Positions 35,148 to 43,685 of a stretch of 64,000 nt of DNA are shown in pieces. The notes beneath the pieces were generated by a model. The model searched no databases. It worked only from the letters and a program-made list of their open reading frames with translations, and was not told where the DNA came from. Position 1 is the stretch's first letter. Each line of letters begins with the position of its first letter. Origin of the DNA: Pediococcus claussenii ATCC BAA-344 (GTDB taxonomy: Bacteria; Bacillota; Bacilli; Lactobacillales; Lactobacillaceae). The DNA is taken from positions 310,001 through 374,000 of the forward strand of contig NC_016605.1 of NCBI RefSeq assembly GCF_000237995.1, given 5' to 3'. A program made the translations under genes and the position numbers.

Positions 35148-35864
35148 TTAATATGGTATCTTTTTGTTAGAATATCGCTGAATTGTCTTGTGAACCTCTT
35201 CTTGTAGCAATTTTTCTTGAACATTCTTTAACGCCTGGGGATTACGAGCCTGCTTAGGATTAGTTATTGAATAGGCTTTTATTTTTGCCATCATATTAAT
35301 TTTAAGTTGCTTTTGGTTCTTTTTTAAATCCTGGCCAGCTTTAGAAAGCTGTGTAGTAGATAAAGCAGTCCAGTTTTTTGGAAGGCTAAATGTAACCGTA
35401 GTATTTTTAATTTGATGTTCATTCTGAATTCCAGCGAAGAGAAATTGTGCGAATACGCTTTTATAGTGATAATAGGAAACTTTTTTTATTTTTCTTGCCG
35501 TCATTGTTTTAGAACGAATTAATCTAACACTTAATCCATCTGAATAGGTCATGGATTTTTTATTAGAATTACTATTTGTTTTATATACATATATTTGGTG
35601 CATGTTCCTTTTCTTACCAACATTACGATATGCTAATACCTTATTATCTCCAGGAAAAGTAGCAATTGAATCAATCTTTGTAGAAGTTGAACTAGTGTTA
35701 ATTTCGGTTCCCCAATGTGCATTGACGTTTGCAATAAGTATAACTTGAGAAAGTAGAAGCAACATTCCTAAAATGGAGCCAATTAAGATTTTATGTGTGA
35801 TTTTGGAATTAACTGTTATAAAGATTATCCCTGCAATGCAAAGTAAACTTATGAATATTAACAT
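35148..35864 (-). CDS. DUF4811-type membrane-anchored protein
   Basis: 238 residues with two N-terminal membrane helices (LIFISLLCIAGIIFITV and ILIGSILGMLLLLSQVILI) and an external domain of about 180 residues rich in K, S and T, ending in a basic amphipathic region. I recognise it as the DUF4811 family of lactobacilli, normally encoded right after a DHA2 multidrug transporter, as here (they share one base). The function is unknown; the fixed pairing suggests an accessory role to the pump. Confidence 0.75.
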   Translation of the reverse strand: MLIFISLLCIAGIIFITVNSKITHKILIGSILGMLLLLSQVILIANVNAHWGTEINTSSTSTKIDSIATFPGDNKVLAYRNVGKKRNMHQIYVYKTNSNSNKKSMTYSDGLSVRLIRSKTMTARKIKKVSYYHYKSVFAQFLFAGIQNEHQIKNTTVTFSLPKNWTALSTTQLSKAGQDLKKNQKQLKINMMAKIKAYSITNPKQARNPQALKNVQEKLLQEEVHKTIQRYSNKKIPY

Positions 35865-37270
35865 TATTTCGCTACCTCCACTTTTTTTGAAATGTTATGG
35901 GATAAGAACCAGGCCGGAATGGCAGCAATTAATGTAATCACTATCGACCAGATAAAGGCAGTATGATAAGCAGTGGTTAAATGTGCAACCGTTGGAACGA
36001 CGCCGTTAATGTTGTTTTGAATGACAGTAGCTAATATCGCAGAACCAAATGCTCCACCAACATTTTGAAACATTCTCGAAGCACTTGTTGCATCCGCAAT
36101 TAATTTTTTAGGAATACCAACGTACGAATCTGCCATAACAGGAATTGTAAGCCCACCCTGTGCCATTCCTCTGACAAACAAAGCAATTAATAGATACCAA
36201 ATATTAGTGTTTTTATCGAAATAAACAAATGGAATAGTGCTAGCAACTGCAACGAGGATTGATACTAGGACAACCCATCGAGCACCGATGCTATCAGTTA
36301 GCTTTCCAACGGTTGTCCGGGTAACCAACATCCCCAAACCTTGTGCAATCAAGTAAGTTCCAGACCAAATGACACTTAAGCCTCGAACGTTTTGTAAATA
36401 TAACGGAAGTAAGAACATTGCTCCGTTTACGGCGACTCCAGACATTAAAAGAATTACGGAAGCTCCGGAGAAGTTGGAGACTTGAAACATTTTAAGGCTT
36501 ACCAATGCCTTATCCGGATTCTTACTTGCAAATATAACGTACGCAATCATTAAATCTAAACCAATGAAAATGGGAATTAGGACATCTAGGTTTGAGATGG
36601 TGTTATTACTGCTAAAATTAACAATTCCGATTAATAGCCCACTGAACATACCACTTAGCGAAATGAACCCAAACCAATCAAATTTTTTATCCGTTTTTTG
36701 AGGTTCAAACTTTGGCATCATGAATTGAAGTAGAACTAAGGCAATGATAACGATCGGTATGTTGATGTAAAAAATCCAATGCCAATCTAACTTGTCAATG
36801 ATGAATCCTCCACCCACAGTTGGTCCCAATATTGGAATTAAAACCATTGGAAGACCAATGGTTGCTGCTATTTTTCCGAGTCCTTCACCATTAGCTGCCC
36901 GAATTATAAGTGTGGTTAGGAGTGGGATTATTACTCCAGAGCCAGCCCCTTGAATTAATCGTCCTAACATTAGAATTGGAATATTGGTTGCAACTCCAGA
37001 AACGATAGATCCAGCTAAGAATAACAATAAACCAGAGATATAAAGTTTCTTTCCGCTGAATTTGTCAACCGCCCATCCGGTAAATAATATGACAATTCCA
37101 AGCATCAAGACGTATCCAGTAGTAACCCACTGGGTAGCACTTACCGTGGCGTTTAAATCATTCATAATAGTGCTGATTGCAATATTTGTCATTGTTGTAT
37201 CAAGCATTGGTGCAACAGCTCCGACAATTAATATCATTGCAATTTTAGCTAAATTGTTTTTTTCTTTCAT
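35864..37270 (-). CDS. DHA2-type MFS multidrug transporter
   Basis: 468 residues, 14 predicted segments, EmrB/LmrB-like. Signature segments are DTTMTNIAISTIMNDL in TM1, the loop GWAVDKFSGKKLY, motif C at LPMVLIPILGPTVGGGFI in TM5, and WHWIFYINIPIVIIAL. It is divergent from a TetR gene, with two similar palindromes between them, so induction by the pump's substrates is likely. The exact drug range is not predictable. Confidence 0.9.
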   Translation of the reverse strand: MKEKNNLAKIAMILIVGAVAPMLDTTMTNIAISTIMNDLNATVSATQWVTTGYVLMLGIVILFTGWAVDKFSGKKLYISGLLLFLAGSIVSGVATNIPILMLGRLIQGAGSGVIIPLLTTLIIRAANGEGLGKIAATIGLPMVLIPILGPTVGGGFIIDKLDWHWIFYINIPIVIIALVLLQFMMPKFEPQKTDKKFDWFGFISLSGMFSGLLIGIVNFSSNNTISNLDVLIPIFIGLDLMIAYVIFASKNPDKALVSLKMFQVSNFSGASVILLMSGVAVNGAMFLLPLYLQNVRGLSVIWSGTYLIAQGLGMLVTRTTVGKLTDSIGARWVVLVSILVAVASTIPFVYFDKNTNIWYLLIALFVRGMAQGGLTIPVMADSYVGIPKKLIADATSASRMFQNVGGAFGSAILATVIQNNINGVVPTVAHLTTAYHTAFIWSIVITLIAAIPAWFLSHNISKKVEVAK

Positions 37271-37289
37271 TTTAATTACCTCACTTTTT

Positions 37290-37306
37290 AAGACACCGTG
37301 GTTTCT
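37290..37306. promoter_or_regulatory. Candidate TetR operator, pump-proximal
   Basis: AAGACACCGTGGTTTCT is an imperfect dyad (ACC-GT-GGT core) 20 nt from the MFS start. It resembles the site at 37355, suggesting two operators for the divergent TetR regulator. Confidence 0.45.
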
Positions 37307-37354
37307 ATTTCAAAGGCTTTTGTTATAATGTATTTGTACAAAATAATCTAAAAT

Positions 37355-37372
37355 AAGATACCACCGTATCTT
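37355..37372. promoter_or_regulatory. Candidate TetR operator, regulator-proximal
   Basis: AAGATAC-CACC-GTATCTT has perfect 7-bp arms. It lies between the divergent MFS pump gene and the TetR gene, downstream of a TATAAT box at 37324-37329, which suits autorepression. Confidence 0.6.
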
Positions 37373-37423
37373 CAATTTAGAATCATATAACTTATGTAAA
37401 AAAATAGCAAGGGTAAATTGAAA

Positions 37424-38017
37424 ATGGAAAAGAAAACTACTCGTAGACGAGGAAAAGAATTAGAACACGACATATTGGAAGCTGCTTGGAAAGAGTTTCA
37501 GGATAAGGGATACGGAAAGACCTCAATGGAAGGAATTGCAAAGAGGGCAAAAACAACTAAAACGGTTTTATATCGTAGATGGCCTAAAAAAGCTATCATT
37601 TTCTTAATGGCATTTAGGAAATTTGGTCCCCAAATTAGACAGTCAGATGCTGATACTGGGAATTTGCGTGATGATCTGATTGAGCTTTTAGAACCAACAA
37701 TTCAATTTTTAGAAATTGTTGGTAAAGAAGCAGCCCAAGGATTGGTGGTAGACCAGTTAGGAAGCCATGTTTTTGATCTTTTTAAACAAATATCATCAGA
37801 AGAAAATGAAACTGTTGAGAGGATAATGAAAGTTTTGACCCGGGCTGATAAACGTGGTGAGGTGAATATTAGTAAAATAAGCAAACGTGCAGTTCGTTTA
37901 CCGGTAATGCTAGTTGTGGATGCTCTATTAACAGACGGTTTTATAACAAAAAAAGATTTGCTAGAAATTGTGGATAACGTACTGGTTCCCACGTATAAAT
38001 ATAGTTTGAATAAATAA
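37424..38017 (+). CDS. TetR-family transcriptional regulator
   Basis: 197 residues: the N-terminal TetR helix-turn-helix is clear (ILEAAWKEFQDKGYGKTSMEGIAKRAKTTKTVLYRRWPKK split over residues 17-57) followed by an all-helical ligand domain of no recognised subtype. ATG 37424 lies 10 nt after AAGGG; a TTG at 37418 would be too close. It is divergent from the DHA2 pump, the standard layout of a local efflux repressor. Confidence 0.9.
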   Translation: MEKKTTRRRGKELEHDILEAAWKEFQDKGYGKTSMEGIAKRAKTTKTVLYRRWPKKAIIFLMAFRKFGPQIRQSDADTGNLRDDLIELLEPTIQFLEIVGKEAAQGLVVDQLGSHVFDLFKQISSEENETVERIMKVLTRADKRGEVNISKISKRAVRLPVMLVVDALLTDGFITKKDLLEIVDNVLVPTYKYSLNK

Positions 38018-38290
38018 AGACGCGCTAAATTATTGATTTTTTACTAACTAAAATACAAAACAAACCGATTTTAAGATGTTTTATCAATAATATTTATTGA
38101 TCGAGGTACTACAATTAAACTCTATACTAGAGGGTCAAAGTTATAGATAAACACGGTTTTTGAATTGAGATAAGTGGCACGGATTAATAGAAATATACAA
38201 AAAACAATCTGATTATGAAATTGAAGATGGTTATTTTTTTGTGGCGTCGAGGCATCAAAAGGTCTTCTAACTAGTCAACTTTAACAAAAT
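38018..38290. other. Non-coding gap with an orphan MerR-like promoter
   Basis: I find no supported gene. CTCTA-TAC-TAGAG (in ACTCTATACTAGAGGGTC, about 38121-38138) reads on the minus strand as TTGACCCTCTAGTATAGAG, resembling the dyad between distant -35 and -10 boxes used by MerR-type regulators. No matching target gene lies to its left, so it may be left over from a lost gene. Confidence 0.25.
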
Positions 38291-38336
38291 AAAAAGTGGT
38301 GAATCATAATTTCTTTGAATTATGATTCACCACTTT
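38291..38336. terminator. Strong hairpin, probable terminator
   Basis: AAAAAGTGGTGAATCATAAT faces ATTATGATTCACCACTTTT around TTCTTTGA. The T run is better on the minus strand, so it could terminate a leftward transcript, such as that of the MFS gene at 38565. Confidence 0.7.
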
Positions 38337-38365
38337 TAATCAATTCCAATGATGTGAGGATAAGA

Positions 38366-38520
38366 TCATGTAGCAACGCCACTTTCAATTAGGTAATAGT
38401 CAACAGGGCCGTGAGTCGAAAACGTTAACTTTAATGAGTAGCTCATTTCTTTAATAGTTGGAATGAAAGATTTTGAATAATATTGAATCTTTAATCGTTT
38501 TATTGGTTGAATTTGTGACT
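38366..38520 (-). pseudogene. Possible gene remnant downstream of the MFS gene
   Basis: A minus-strand open stretch without a credible start or ribosome site reads RLKIQYYSKSFIPTIKEMSY, then SLKLTFSTHGPVDYYLIESG, then VAT and a stop. The composition looks protein-like, but it is cut off upstream by a TAG near 38524. It may be the tail of a decayed gene. I recognise no family. Confidence 0.2.
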
Positions 38521-38564
38521 GCTAGATTTTTATTTACAGACTTTCTCTGTTTATATATAGGTGC

Positions 38565-39758
38565 TTATAATGAATTGTCTGAATGAAACATCATTTTTTT
38601 AAGGATAGCGATAATTAAAATTGCAATCAGTACCATAACTACCCCAAATAATGGGGTTAAAGTAACCGAAAGCGAAGAAGTAACCTGGCCGCCAACGAAT
38701 GATCCCAAGGTTATTCCGACATTAAAGGCAGAGATATTGAGTGCTGAAGCGAGGCCAATGTCATCGGGAGTGTAACGTTCGGCAAGTTGAACAATATATA
38801 ATTGGAGACCTGGTACATTCATAAAGGCAAACAGTCCCATTAATAATACTAATAGCAATCCTGAAATGCTCTCATGAATGAAGACAAACAGTAGGAGTAG
38901 GGCAACAGTCAGACCTACAAACATTGCGATTAAGGCATTAAGTGGTTCACTATTAGCAAATCGTCCTCCAAGGGTATTTCCAATTGCTACCATTACTCCG
39001 TAAATAATCAAAATTATAACAACGGCACCTGAGCTAAAGTGCATGTACGATTCTAGTATTGGTGTTAAATAAGTATATGCAGTAAACGTCCCTCCGTATC
39101 CCAATGCTGTAATAATAAGCATTAACAGAATCGGTTTGTTAGATAATACACGACTAAATCCGTGTAAGTCTGGACGCTTTTTGGGATGAGGTAAGTTATT
39201 TGGAATTAGAAAATAGTTGGAAACTAAACCGATTAAACCAATAATAGCAATAAAAATAAACGACCAGTGCCATGTGAAGTGTTGTCCAATAAAGGTACCA
39301 AGAGGAACACCAGTTACGGTGGCAACAGTCAGCCCTGTAAACATAATTGCAATTGCACTAGCGCGTTTGTCTGGAGCCACAACATCGGCAGCTATAATGG
39401 AAGAAATTGACATAAATATTCCGTGTGCAAGTGAAGCAACAACTCTACCTGCAAGCAACATGCCAAAACTTGATGCGGTAGCGGCGATTAGATTACCTAT
39501 TATAAAAATGGTCATAATGACTAACATTAAGCGGCGACGGTCCCAATTTGCTGTTAGAACGGTTAAGATTGGTGCACCAAAAGTGATACCAAGTGCATAA
39601 ATTGAAACGGTTAACCCAGCTGAACTAAGTGAAATACCAAAGCTTTTTACGATCAATGGCATTAATCCGACACTGATAAATTCGGTAGAGCCAATTGCAA
39701 AAGCACTAATTGCAAGGGCGGCTAAAGTTAAACCTGGTGAAATTTTACTTGATTTCAT
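38565..39758 (-). CDS. DHA1-type MFS transporter (AraJ/PbuE-like)
   Basis: 397 residues, 12 predicted segments. The N-terminus LALAISAFAIGSTEFISVGLMPLI, the A-loop region TVLTANWDRRRLMLV and the motif-C stretch FTGLTVATVTGVPLGTFIG are typical of AraJ/YdhP-type sugar, nucleoside or drug efflux proteins. It is divergent from an HxlR-type regulator, so its expression probably responds to a small molecule or redox/aldehyde signal. The substrate is unknown. Confidence 0.88.
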   Translation of the reverse strand: MKSSKISPGLTLAALAISAFAIGSTEFISVGLMPLIVKSFGISLSSAGLTVSIYALGITFGAPILTVLTANWDRRRLMLVIMTIFIIGNLIAATASSFGMLLAGRVVASLAHGIFMSISSIIAADVVAPDKRASAIAIMFTGLTVATVTGVPLGTFIGQHFTWHWSFIFIAIIGLIGLVSNYFLIPNNLPHPKKRPDLHGFSRVLSNKPILLMLIITALGYGGTFTAYTYLTPILESYMHFSSGAVVIILIIYGVMVAIGNTLGGRFANSEPLNALIAMFVGLTVALLLLFVFIHESISGLLLVLLMGLFAFMNVPGLQLYIVQLAERYTPDDIGLASALNISAFNVGITLGSFVGGQVTSSLSVTLTPLFGVVMVLIAILIIAILKKMMFHSDNSL

Positions 39759-39808
39759 ATTATCTCTCCTTTAATTTGTTTTTTGTGACAATGATATGTA
39801 TTATACTG

Positions 39809-39835
39809 GTACGTAATAAATAGACAACTACGTAC
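39809..39835. promoter_or_regulatory. Candidate HxlR operator between divergent genes
   Basis: GTACGTA (39809-39815) and TACGTAC (39829-39835) form an inverted repeat with a 13-bp centre in the gap between the MFS gene and the HxlR gene. This placement fits repression of the pump by its neighbour. Confidence 0.5.
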
Positions 39836-39888
39836 TTTTTAGTGCTATAGGTACAAAAAAGTAATAATTTGATATAAGGGTGATTTAA

Positions 39889-40269
39889 ATGGATGCAAAT
39901 GAAGGGAAAACTTATAATATAGGGGTGGAGGCAACGATGGAAGTGATTGGTGGAAAGTGGAAACCAATTATTTTATGTCATATACGGCATCAAGCAATGC
40001 GAACTGGCGAGCTAAAACGTGTGATTCCAAACATAACGCAAAAGATGCTTACGCAGCAGTTGAGGGAGCTTGAACATGATGGGATTATCAACCGTAAGGT
40101 TTATAGTCAGATTCCTCCTAAAGTGGAATATTCTTTGTCTGAATATGGTCATTCTTTAAGCACAGTGTTGAATTTAATGTGCAAATGGGGAGAAAACTAC
40201 GTTGATCGACAGGTAGAAAGTGGATGCGATGTACAGCTTTTGAATAGAGATGACGTGGTACAAAATTAA
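39889..40269 (+). CDS. HxlR-family winged-helix regulator
   Basis: 126 residues with the complete HxlR pattern: MEVIGGKWKPIILCHI, the recognition region GELKRVIPNITQKMLTQQLR, ELEHDGIINRKVY, then PPKVEYSLSEYG. ATG 39889 follows AAGGGTG. Such regulators often respond to electrophiles or drugs and control the divergent neighbour, here a DHA1 transporter. The cysteine in the family's redox members cannot be assigned here; one Cys is at HIR-adjacent ILCHIR and one near the C-terminus (MCKWG). Confidence 0.92.
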   Translation: MDANEGKTYNIGVEATMEVIGGKWKPIILCHIRHQAMRTGELKRVIPNITQKMLTQQLRELEHDGIINRKVYSQIPPKVEYSLSEYGHSLSTVLNLMCKWGENYVDRQVESGCDVQLLNRDDVVQN

Positions 40270-40360
40270 TAGAAATGTATAGGAATAAGAGTAAGACATA
40301 AATCGAAAAATGACGAGCATTAATAGCTTGCTAACATCAAATGTTTTGTTATACAGAACT

Positions 40361-40520
40361 TTAATACTCATAATGCTGTCCATTCCTATGGGCGAAGAAA
40401 AAGGGCCAAATGATGATGGGCTATTCGTCGTTTGGTCCTTGTATTTAAGTGGAATCATTCGACTTGTTTTCTTACGCCTCCGCTATTTAGTTCAAAAATT
40501 AAATTTAGATTTTGTTATAC
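40361..40520 (+). repeat. R2-type repeat, shortened, with attached terminator remnant
   Basis: CTCATAATGCTGTCCATTCC and TATGGGCGAAGA match the left half of R2, but the right arm is missing. It runs directly into AAAGGGCCAAATGATG facing CGTCGTTTGGTCC, a degenerate form of the terminator at 19229, and then into GGAATCATTC...AAAAATTAAATTTAGATTT, which matches 19271-19338. The homology with 19180-19340 thus covers about 150 bp. The gap 40521-40704 shows no gene. Confidence 0.65.
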
Positions 40521-40704
40521 TTCAGATCCGTTTTGGGGGCTGAAGCAAGTGCGCCATTGACGTGATGTTCATGGTTAATGCGCATTATACATAAAAGCAA
40601 TTGGTTGTTGCGGGTCTTATATTGAGATTTGTTGGAATACTGTGGCCAGTTTGACAGTAAAAATTGAAAAGTATATTCTGAATTTCAGGCGATTATATGA
40701 TTTT

Positions 40705-40748
40705 ACAGCGTTGCTTCCGAACACGGCTGTCTAAAAACAACTAAGGAG
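40705..40748 (+). ncRNA. Probable NAD+-II (pnuC motif) riboswitch
   Basis: ACAGC (40705-40709) pairs with GCTGT (40726-40730), and GTTG within the loop (40710-40713) pairs with CAAC (40738-40741), giving an H-type pseudoknot. The second stem ends just before the AAGGAG ribosome site (40743-40748). This matches, as I remember it, the small translational NAD+-II class found upstream of pnuC in Lactobacillales. Ligand binding would hide the ribosome site and lower precursor uptake. The class assignment rests on layout and context, not on a model search. Confidence 0.65.
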
Positions 40749-40759
40749 ATTTTTACATT

Positions 40760-41569
40760 ATGAAAAATAGTACAAACTTGCCTCAAAATATTTCCAATAC
40801 ACTTTTTTCGAAATTATTCACGAGCATAAAGAAATTACCCTATGCCGTTGGACAGGCATTTAGTTTTAAGCGGAATGTTAGTGAAATAAAAACGTTGCGA
40901 AAAACTACTAAAGTTATAATGCTTATTATGCTAATTGCAACTTTTGCAACATTTATTTTGGGACACGATTTTAGTTTTGCCGGTTGGATCGGTCTCGTTA
41001 CCAGTACAGCAGTGGTTTTAAATCTAATACTTGTTGATCAAGGGAGATTGACCAATTATAGTTGGGGAGCTCTTGGGTGTGCCGTTTGGCTTATCATAGC
41101 TTTAAATAATCGACTCATTGGAGATATTGCTTCCCAAACATTTTATTTAGTTATGCAGTTTGTTGGGATTTCAGTTTGGAACAATAAAATAGAACAACAG
41201 ACAGATAAGCAGGAATTAGTATCACGGAGTTTCAGCTGGTTAGAAGGATTATTCTGGCTTGTAGTCACAATTACAATTTATTTAATTGTTTTATTCTTTA
41301 GTAAGCAACTTAATGGAACTCAAGTTTATTTGGATGCTACCCTGTTACCTTTAGGAATTGTGGGAATGGTATTGATGACATATGGTTATCGATCTCAGTG
41401 GGTGGCATGGATTGCATTGGATGGTATTAATGTGGTTATTTGGTTTAACCAATTACAAATATCAAGTCCGGCTTCAACCTCAATGTTTATCTTACAAATC
41501 ATTATGTTAATAAATGCTATGTATGGTGCCTATCTTTGGTTCTTTGGCCAAAAGGAGGCAAAAAAATAA
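40760..41569 (+). CDS. pnuC: PnuC-type vitamin B3 nucleoside transporter
   Basis: 269-residue membrane protein with seven or eight segments, importing nicotinamide riboside (some relatives take other vitamin nucleosides). The conserved tryptophans are in SQWVAWIALDGINVVIWF and FVGISVWNNK, the family's substrate region. ATG 40760 lies 11 nt after AAGGAG. The pseudoknot just upstream resembles the NAD+-II riboswitch, which supports an NAD precursor over thiamine or riboflavin. It fits the pncB-nadE salvage operon at 13652. Confidence 0.9.
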   Translation: MKNSTNLPQNISNTLFSKLFTSIKKLPYAVGQAFSFKRNVSEIKTLRKTTKVIMLIMLIATFATFILGHDFSFAGWIGLVTSTAVVLNLILVDQGRLTNYSWGALGCAVWLIIALNNRLIGDIASQTFYLVMQFVGISVWNNKIEQQTDKQELVSRSFSWLEGLFWLVVTITIYLIVLFFSKQLNGTQVYLDATLLPLGIVGMVLMTYGYRSQWVAWIALDGINVVIWFNQLQISSPASTSMFILQIIMLINAMYGAYLWFFGQKEAKK

Positions 41570-41740
41570 AGCTTTATTTCTATATGTCATAGCCGTAACA
41601 TATAATCCGTGGGTAAACACCTATATATCATATAATCGCCAATGTCTTTCTAAATTATTAATAAAAGATATGTAACCCGTTATAGATGGTGGATCTTAAT
41701 TAACCATTGTAATGGGTTTTTATATTGCGTTGGAAAAATA

Positions 41741-41775
41741 AAAAAACTAGTCAAAAGTAAATGACTAGTTTTTAA
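41741..41775. terminator. Terminator between pnuC and the membrane protein gene
   Basis: AAAAACTAGTCA faces TGACTAGTTTTT around AAAGTAAA, with A/T runs on both sides. It serves the converging genes. Confidence 0.8.
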
Positions 41776-41810
41776 TGAGAAAATATTAAGTACGTAGAAA
41801 AAATTTGATA

Positions 41811-42290
41811 TTACAAATCTTCTAAGAATTGTTTGGAGTTATCATCAGTCTTTGCTGCAGCGACCTTTGATAGTTCATCAAGTTGAGTTTGAATGCTCTT
41901 GCGAATATCCTCCAAGGAACTCTTCTGAAAGAAAGGAGCAATGACTTCATGTGTTTTCCCATTAGCATCGTATGAAAGTGCACTTTGAAATGCGGAAATT
42001 CCAATCAAAATGCCAATAATAGCGAGAATAATTCCGAGGATCATTCCGTTTCCCATCATTTCAAAAATTCCCCAAGCAAGTAATATTATTCCAATCAATA
42101 ATGGAATAAAGCTGATTTTTGAATGGACCTTTGGGTTAGAAATTGTGTTAATGGAAACGTTTTGACTGGTACGACCAGATGGAATAAATCCTAATAGTAG
42201 ATTTGGCGTTCGGACATTCAAAGCAGTTGTATCAACATCGACACGTGCCTTGATCCAGAAAAAGATAAAGCTAACTGAAAAGTTAAACAT
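41811..42290 (-). CDS. Uncharacterised membrane protein (159 residues)
   Basis: I do not recognise the family with certainty. The first 60 residues are beta-rich (MFNFSVSFIFFWIKARVDVD, RTSQNVSINTISN), like a small PH-like domain. Two adjacent membrane helices follow (FIPLLIGIILLAWGIFEM and ILGIILAIIGILIGISAF), then a charged C-terminal tail with KSSLEDIRKSIQTQLDELSK. The start at 42290 follows GGAGG at good spacing. It stands alone beside the man operon and its function is unknown. Confidence 0.6.
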   Translation of the reverse strand: MFNFSVSFIFFWIKARVDVDTTALNVRTPNLLLGFIPSGRTSQNVSINTISNPKVHSKISFIPLLIGIILLAWGIFEMMGNGMILGIILAIIGILIGISAFQSALSYDANGKTHEVIAPFFQKSSLEDIRKSIQTQLDELSKVAAAKTDDNSKQFLEDL

Positions 42291-42372
42291 GTTAATCCTC
42301 CTATAAATATGTAATTGCTAAAATATAGTATACATTATACTCGCTTTAAAAATAGACTGAAAAGTTTGTTGT

Positions 42373-42493
42373 AACTAATACACAATAGTAAATAAAACCT
42401 TAAAAAGCGGATCAGAAGTTCAAAAATACTAAATTTTGCTTAAAAAATACACAAAACTAATACACAATACTGTATTAAGTGAGTTAGTGTATT
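42373..42493 (+). promoter_or_regulatory. Upstream activator sites for LevR
   Basis: AACTAATACACAATA occurs at 42373-42387 and again at 42455-42469, and the inverted form TTAGTGTATT at 42484-42493 and 42527-42536. The same TTAGTGTATT appears before levR at 46158. Lying 45-165 bp upstream of a sigma-54 promoter, these are good candidates for the enhancer that LevR binds. Confidence 0.6.
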
Positions 42494-42537
42494 TATGAAA
42501 AGCCTTACAAAAAGCACTTATAGCGATTAGTGTATTT

Positions 42538-42554
42538 TGGCACGGTATTTGCTT
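42538..42554 (+). promoter_or_regulatory. Sigma-54 (-24/-12) promoter of the man operon
   Basis: TGGCACG-GTAT-TTGCTT matches the sigma-54 consensus TGGCACG-N4-TTGCW exactly in its key bases. It lies 132 nt before the start of the IIAB gene. A LevR-type activator gene is downstream at 46188, so the pairing is complete apart from rpoN, which is not in the window. Confidence 0.9.
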
Positions 42555-42685
42555 ATATATAAGTGGGTGGTCAAATTGACTGTGTGTCAGTTGATACCGC
42601 AACAAGATGAAAAGGTTACGGATTGGTTTTGACATTATTCGATATTTTAATTCAACCGTAGCAAGACAAAATAGGAGGTATGAAA

Positions 42686-43657
42686 ATGGTAGGGATTATC
42701 ATTGCTAGTCATGGCGAGTTTGCTAATGGTATCTTGCAATCCGGATCAATGATCTTCGGACAACAAGAAAATGTAAAAGCTGTTACATTGATGCCAAGTG
42801 AAGGACCTGACGACATTCACGCAAAATTGGAAGAGGCAGTTGCTTCTTTCGATAACCAAGACCAAGTATTATTCTTGGTCGATCTCTGGGGTGGAACTCC
42901 ATTCAATCAAGTTAATAACTTGTTTGAAGAACACAAGGACAAGTGGGCGATCGTTGCTGGCTTGAACTTACCAATGCTAATTGAGGCATACGCATCACGC
43001 TTATCAATGGAGAGTGCACAAGAAATTGCTGCTCATATCATTGAAACAGCTAAAGATGGTGTCAAAATTCGTCCAGAAGAATTAGCACCAAAGGAAGCTC
43101 CTAAAGCTGCCGCTGCTTCTACTGCCAATGCTGGACAACCAGGAAGCCTTGAATATGGATTAGCACGTATTGATTCACGTTTATTGCATGGACAAGTTGC
43201 AACAGCTTGGTCAAAATCTGTTAATCCAACTCGGATTATTGTTGTATCCGATGCTGTTGCAAAGGACGAACTTCGTTCAAACTTGATCAAACAGGCTGCT
43301 CCTGCTGGGGTCAAGGCACACGTTGTTCCGATTGAGCAAATGATTAAAATAGCTAAGGATGACAAACACTTCGGTGGACAAAAAGCACTTTTGCTTTTTG
43401 AAACACCAGAAGATGCTTTACGGGCTGTTGAAGGCGGAGTTCCTTTGAAGGAAATCAATGTTGGTTCGATGGCTCATTCAACAGGAAAAGTTCAACCTAA
43501 TCAGGTTTTAGCTTTTGATCAAAAGGATATTGACACATTTAAGAAGTTAGAATCAGATGGTGTTAGCTTTGATGTTCGTAAGGTTCCTTCAGATGGTAGG
43601 GGTAACCTTGATGATATCCTTAAAAAAGCTCAAAACATGTTAAATGAACAAAAATAA
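42686..43657 (+). CDS. manX: PTS mannose-family transporter subunit IIAB
   Basis: Cytoplasmic phosphotransfer protein of the Man family. Residues 1-135 are the IIA domain with the active histidine in [12 protein letters not shown]; an Ala/Pro/Lys-rich linker ([20 protein letters not shown]) joins a IIB domain with its histidine in [15 protein letters not shown]. It passes phosphate from HPr to the incoming sugar. I use ATG 42686, 7 nt after AGGAGG; the ATG at 42680 is only 1 nt away from it. The gene is first in the sigma-54-driven man operon. Confidence 0.94.
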   Translation: MVGIIIASHGEFANGILQSGSMIFGQQENVKAVTLMPSEGPDDIHAKLEEAVASFDNQDQVLFLVDLWGGTPFNQVNNLFEEHKDKWAIVAGLNLPMLIEAYASRLSMESAQEIAAHIIETAKDGVKIRPEELAPKEAPKAAAASTANAGQPGSLEYGLARIDSRLLHGQVATAWSKSVNPTRIIVVSDAVAKDELRSNLIKQAAPAGVKAHVVPIEQMIKIAKDDKHFGGQKALLLFETPEDALRAVEGGVPLKEINVGSMAHSTGKVQPNQVLAFDQKDIDTFKKLESDGVSFDVRKVPSDGRGNLDDILKKAQNMLNEQK

Positions 43658-43685
43658 TTAATTAAAATATGGAGGAAAAATTACC

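Noticed and set aside
40310-40543. 77-codon ORF after the HxlR gene
   Set aside because: It runs through the R2-type repeat and a terminator remnant; no ribosome site.
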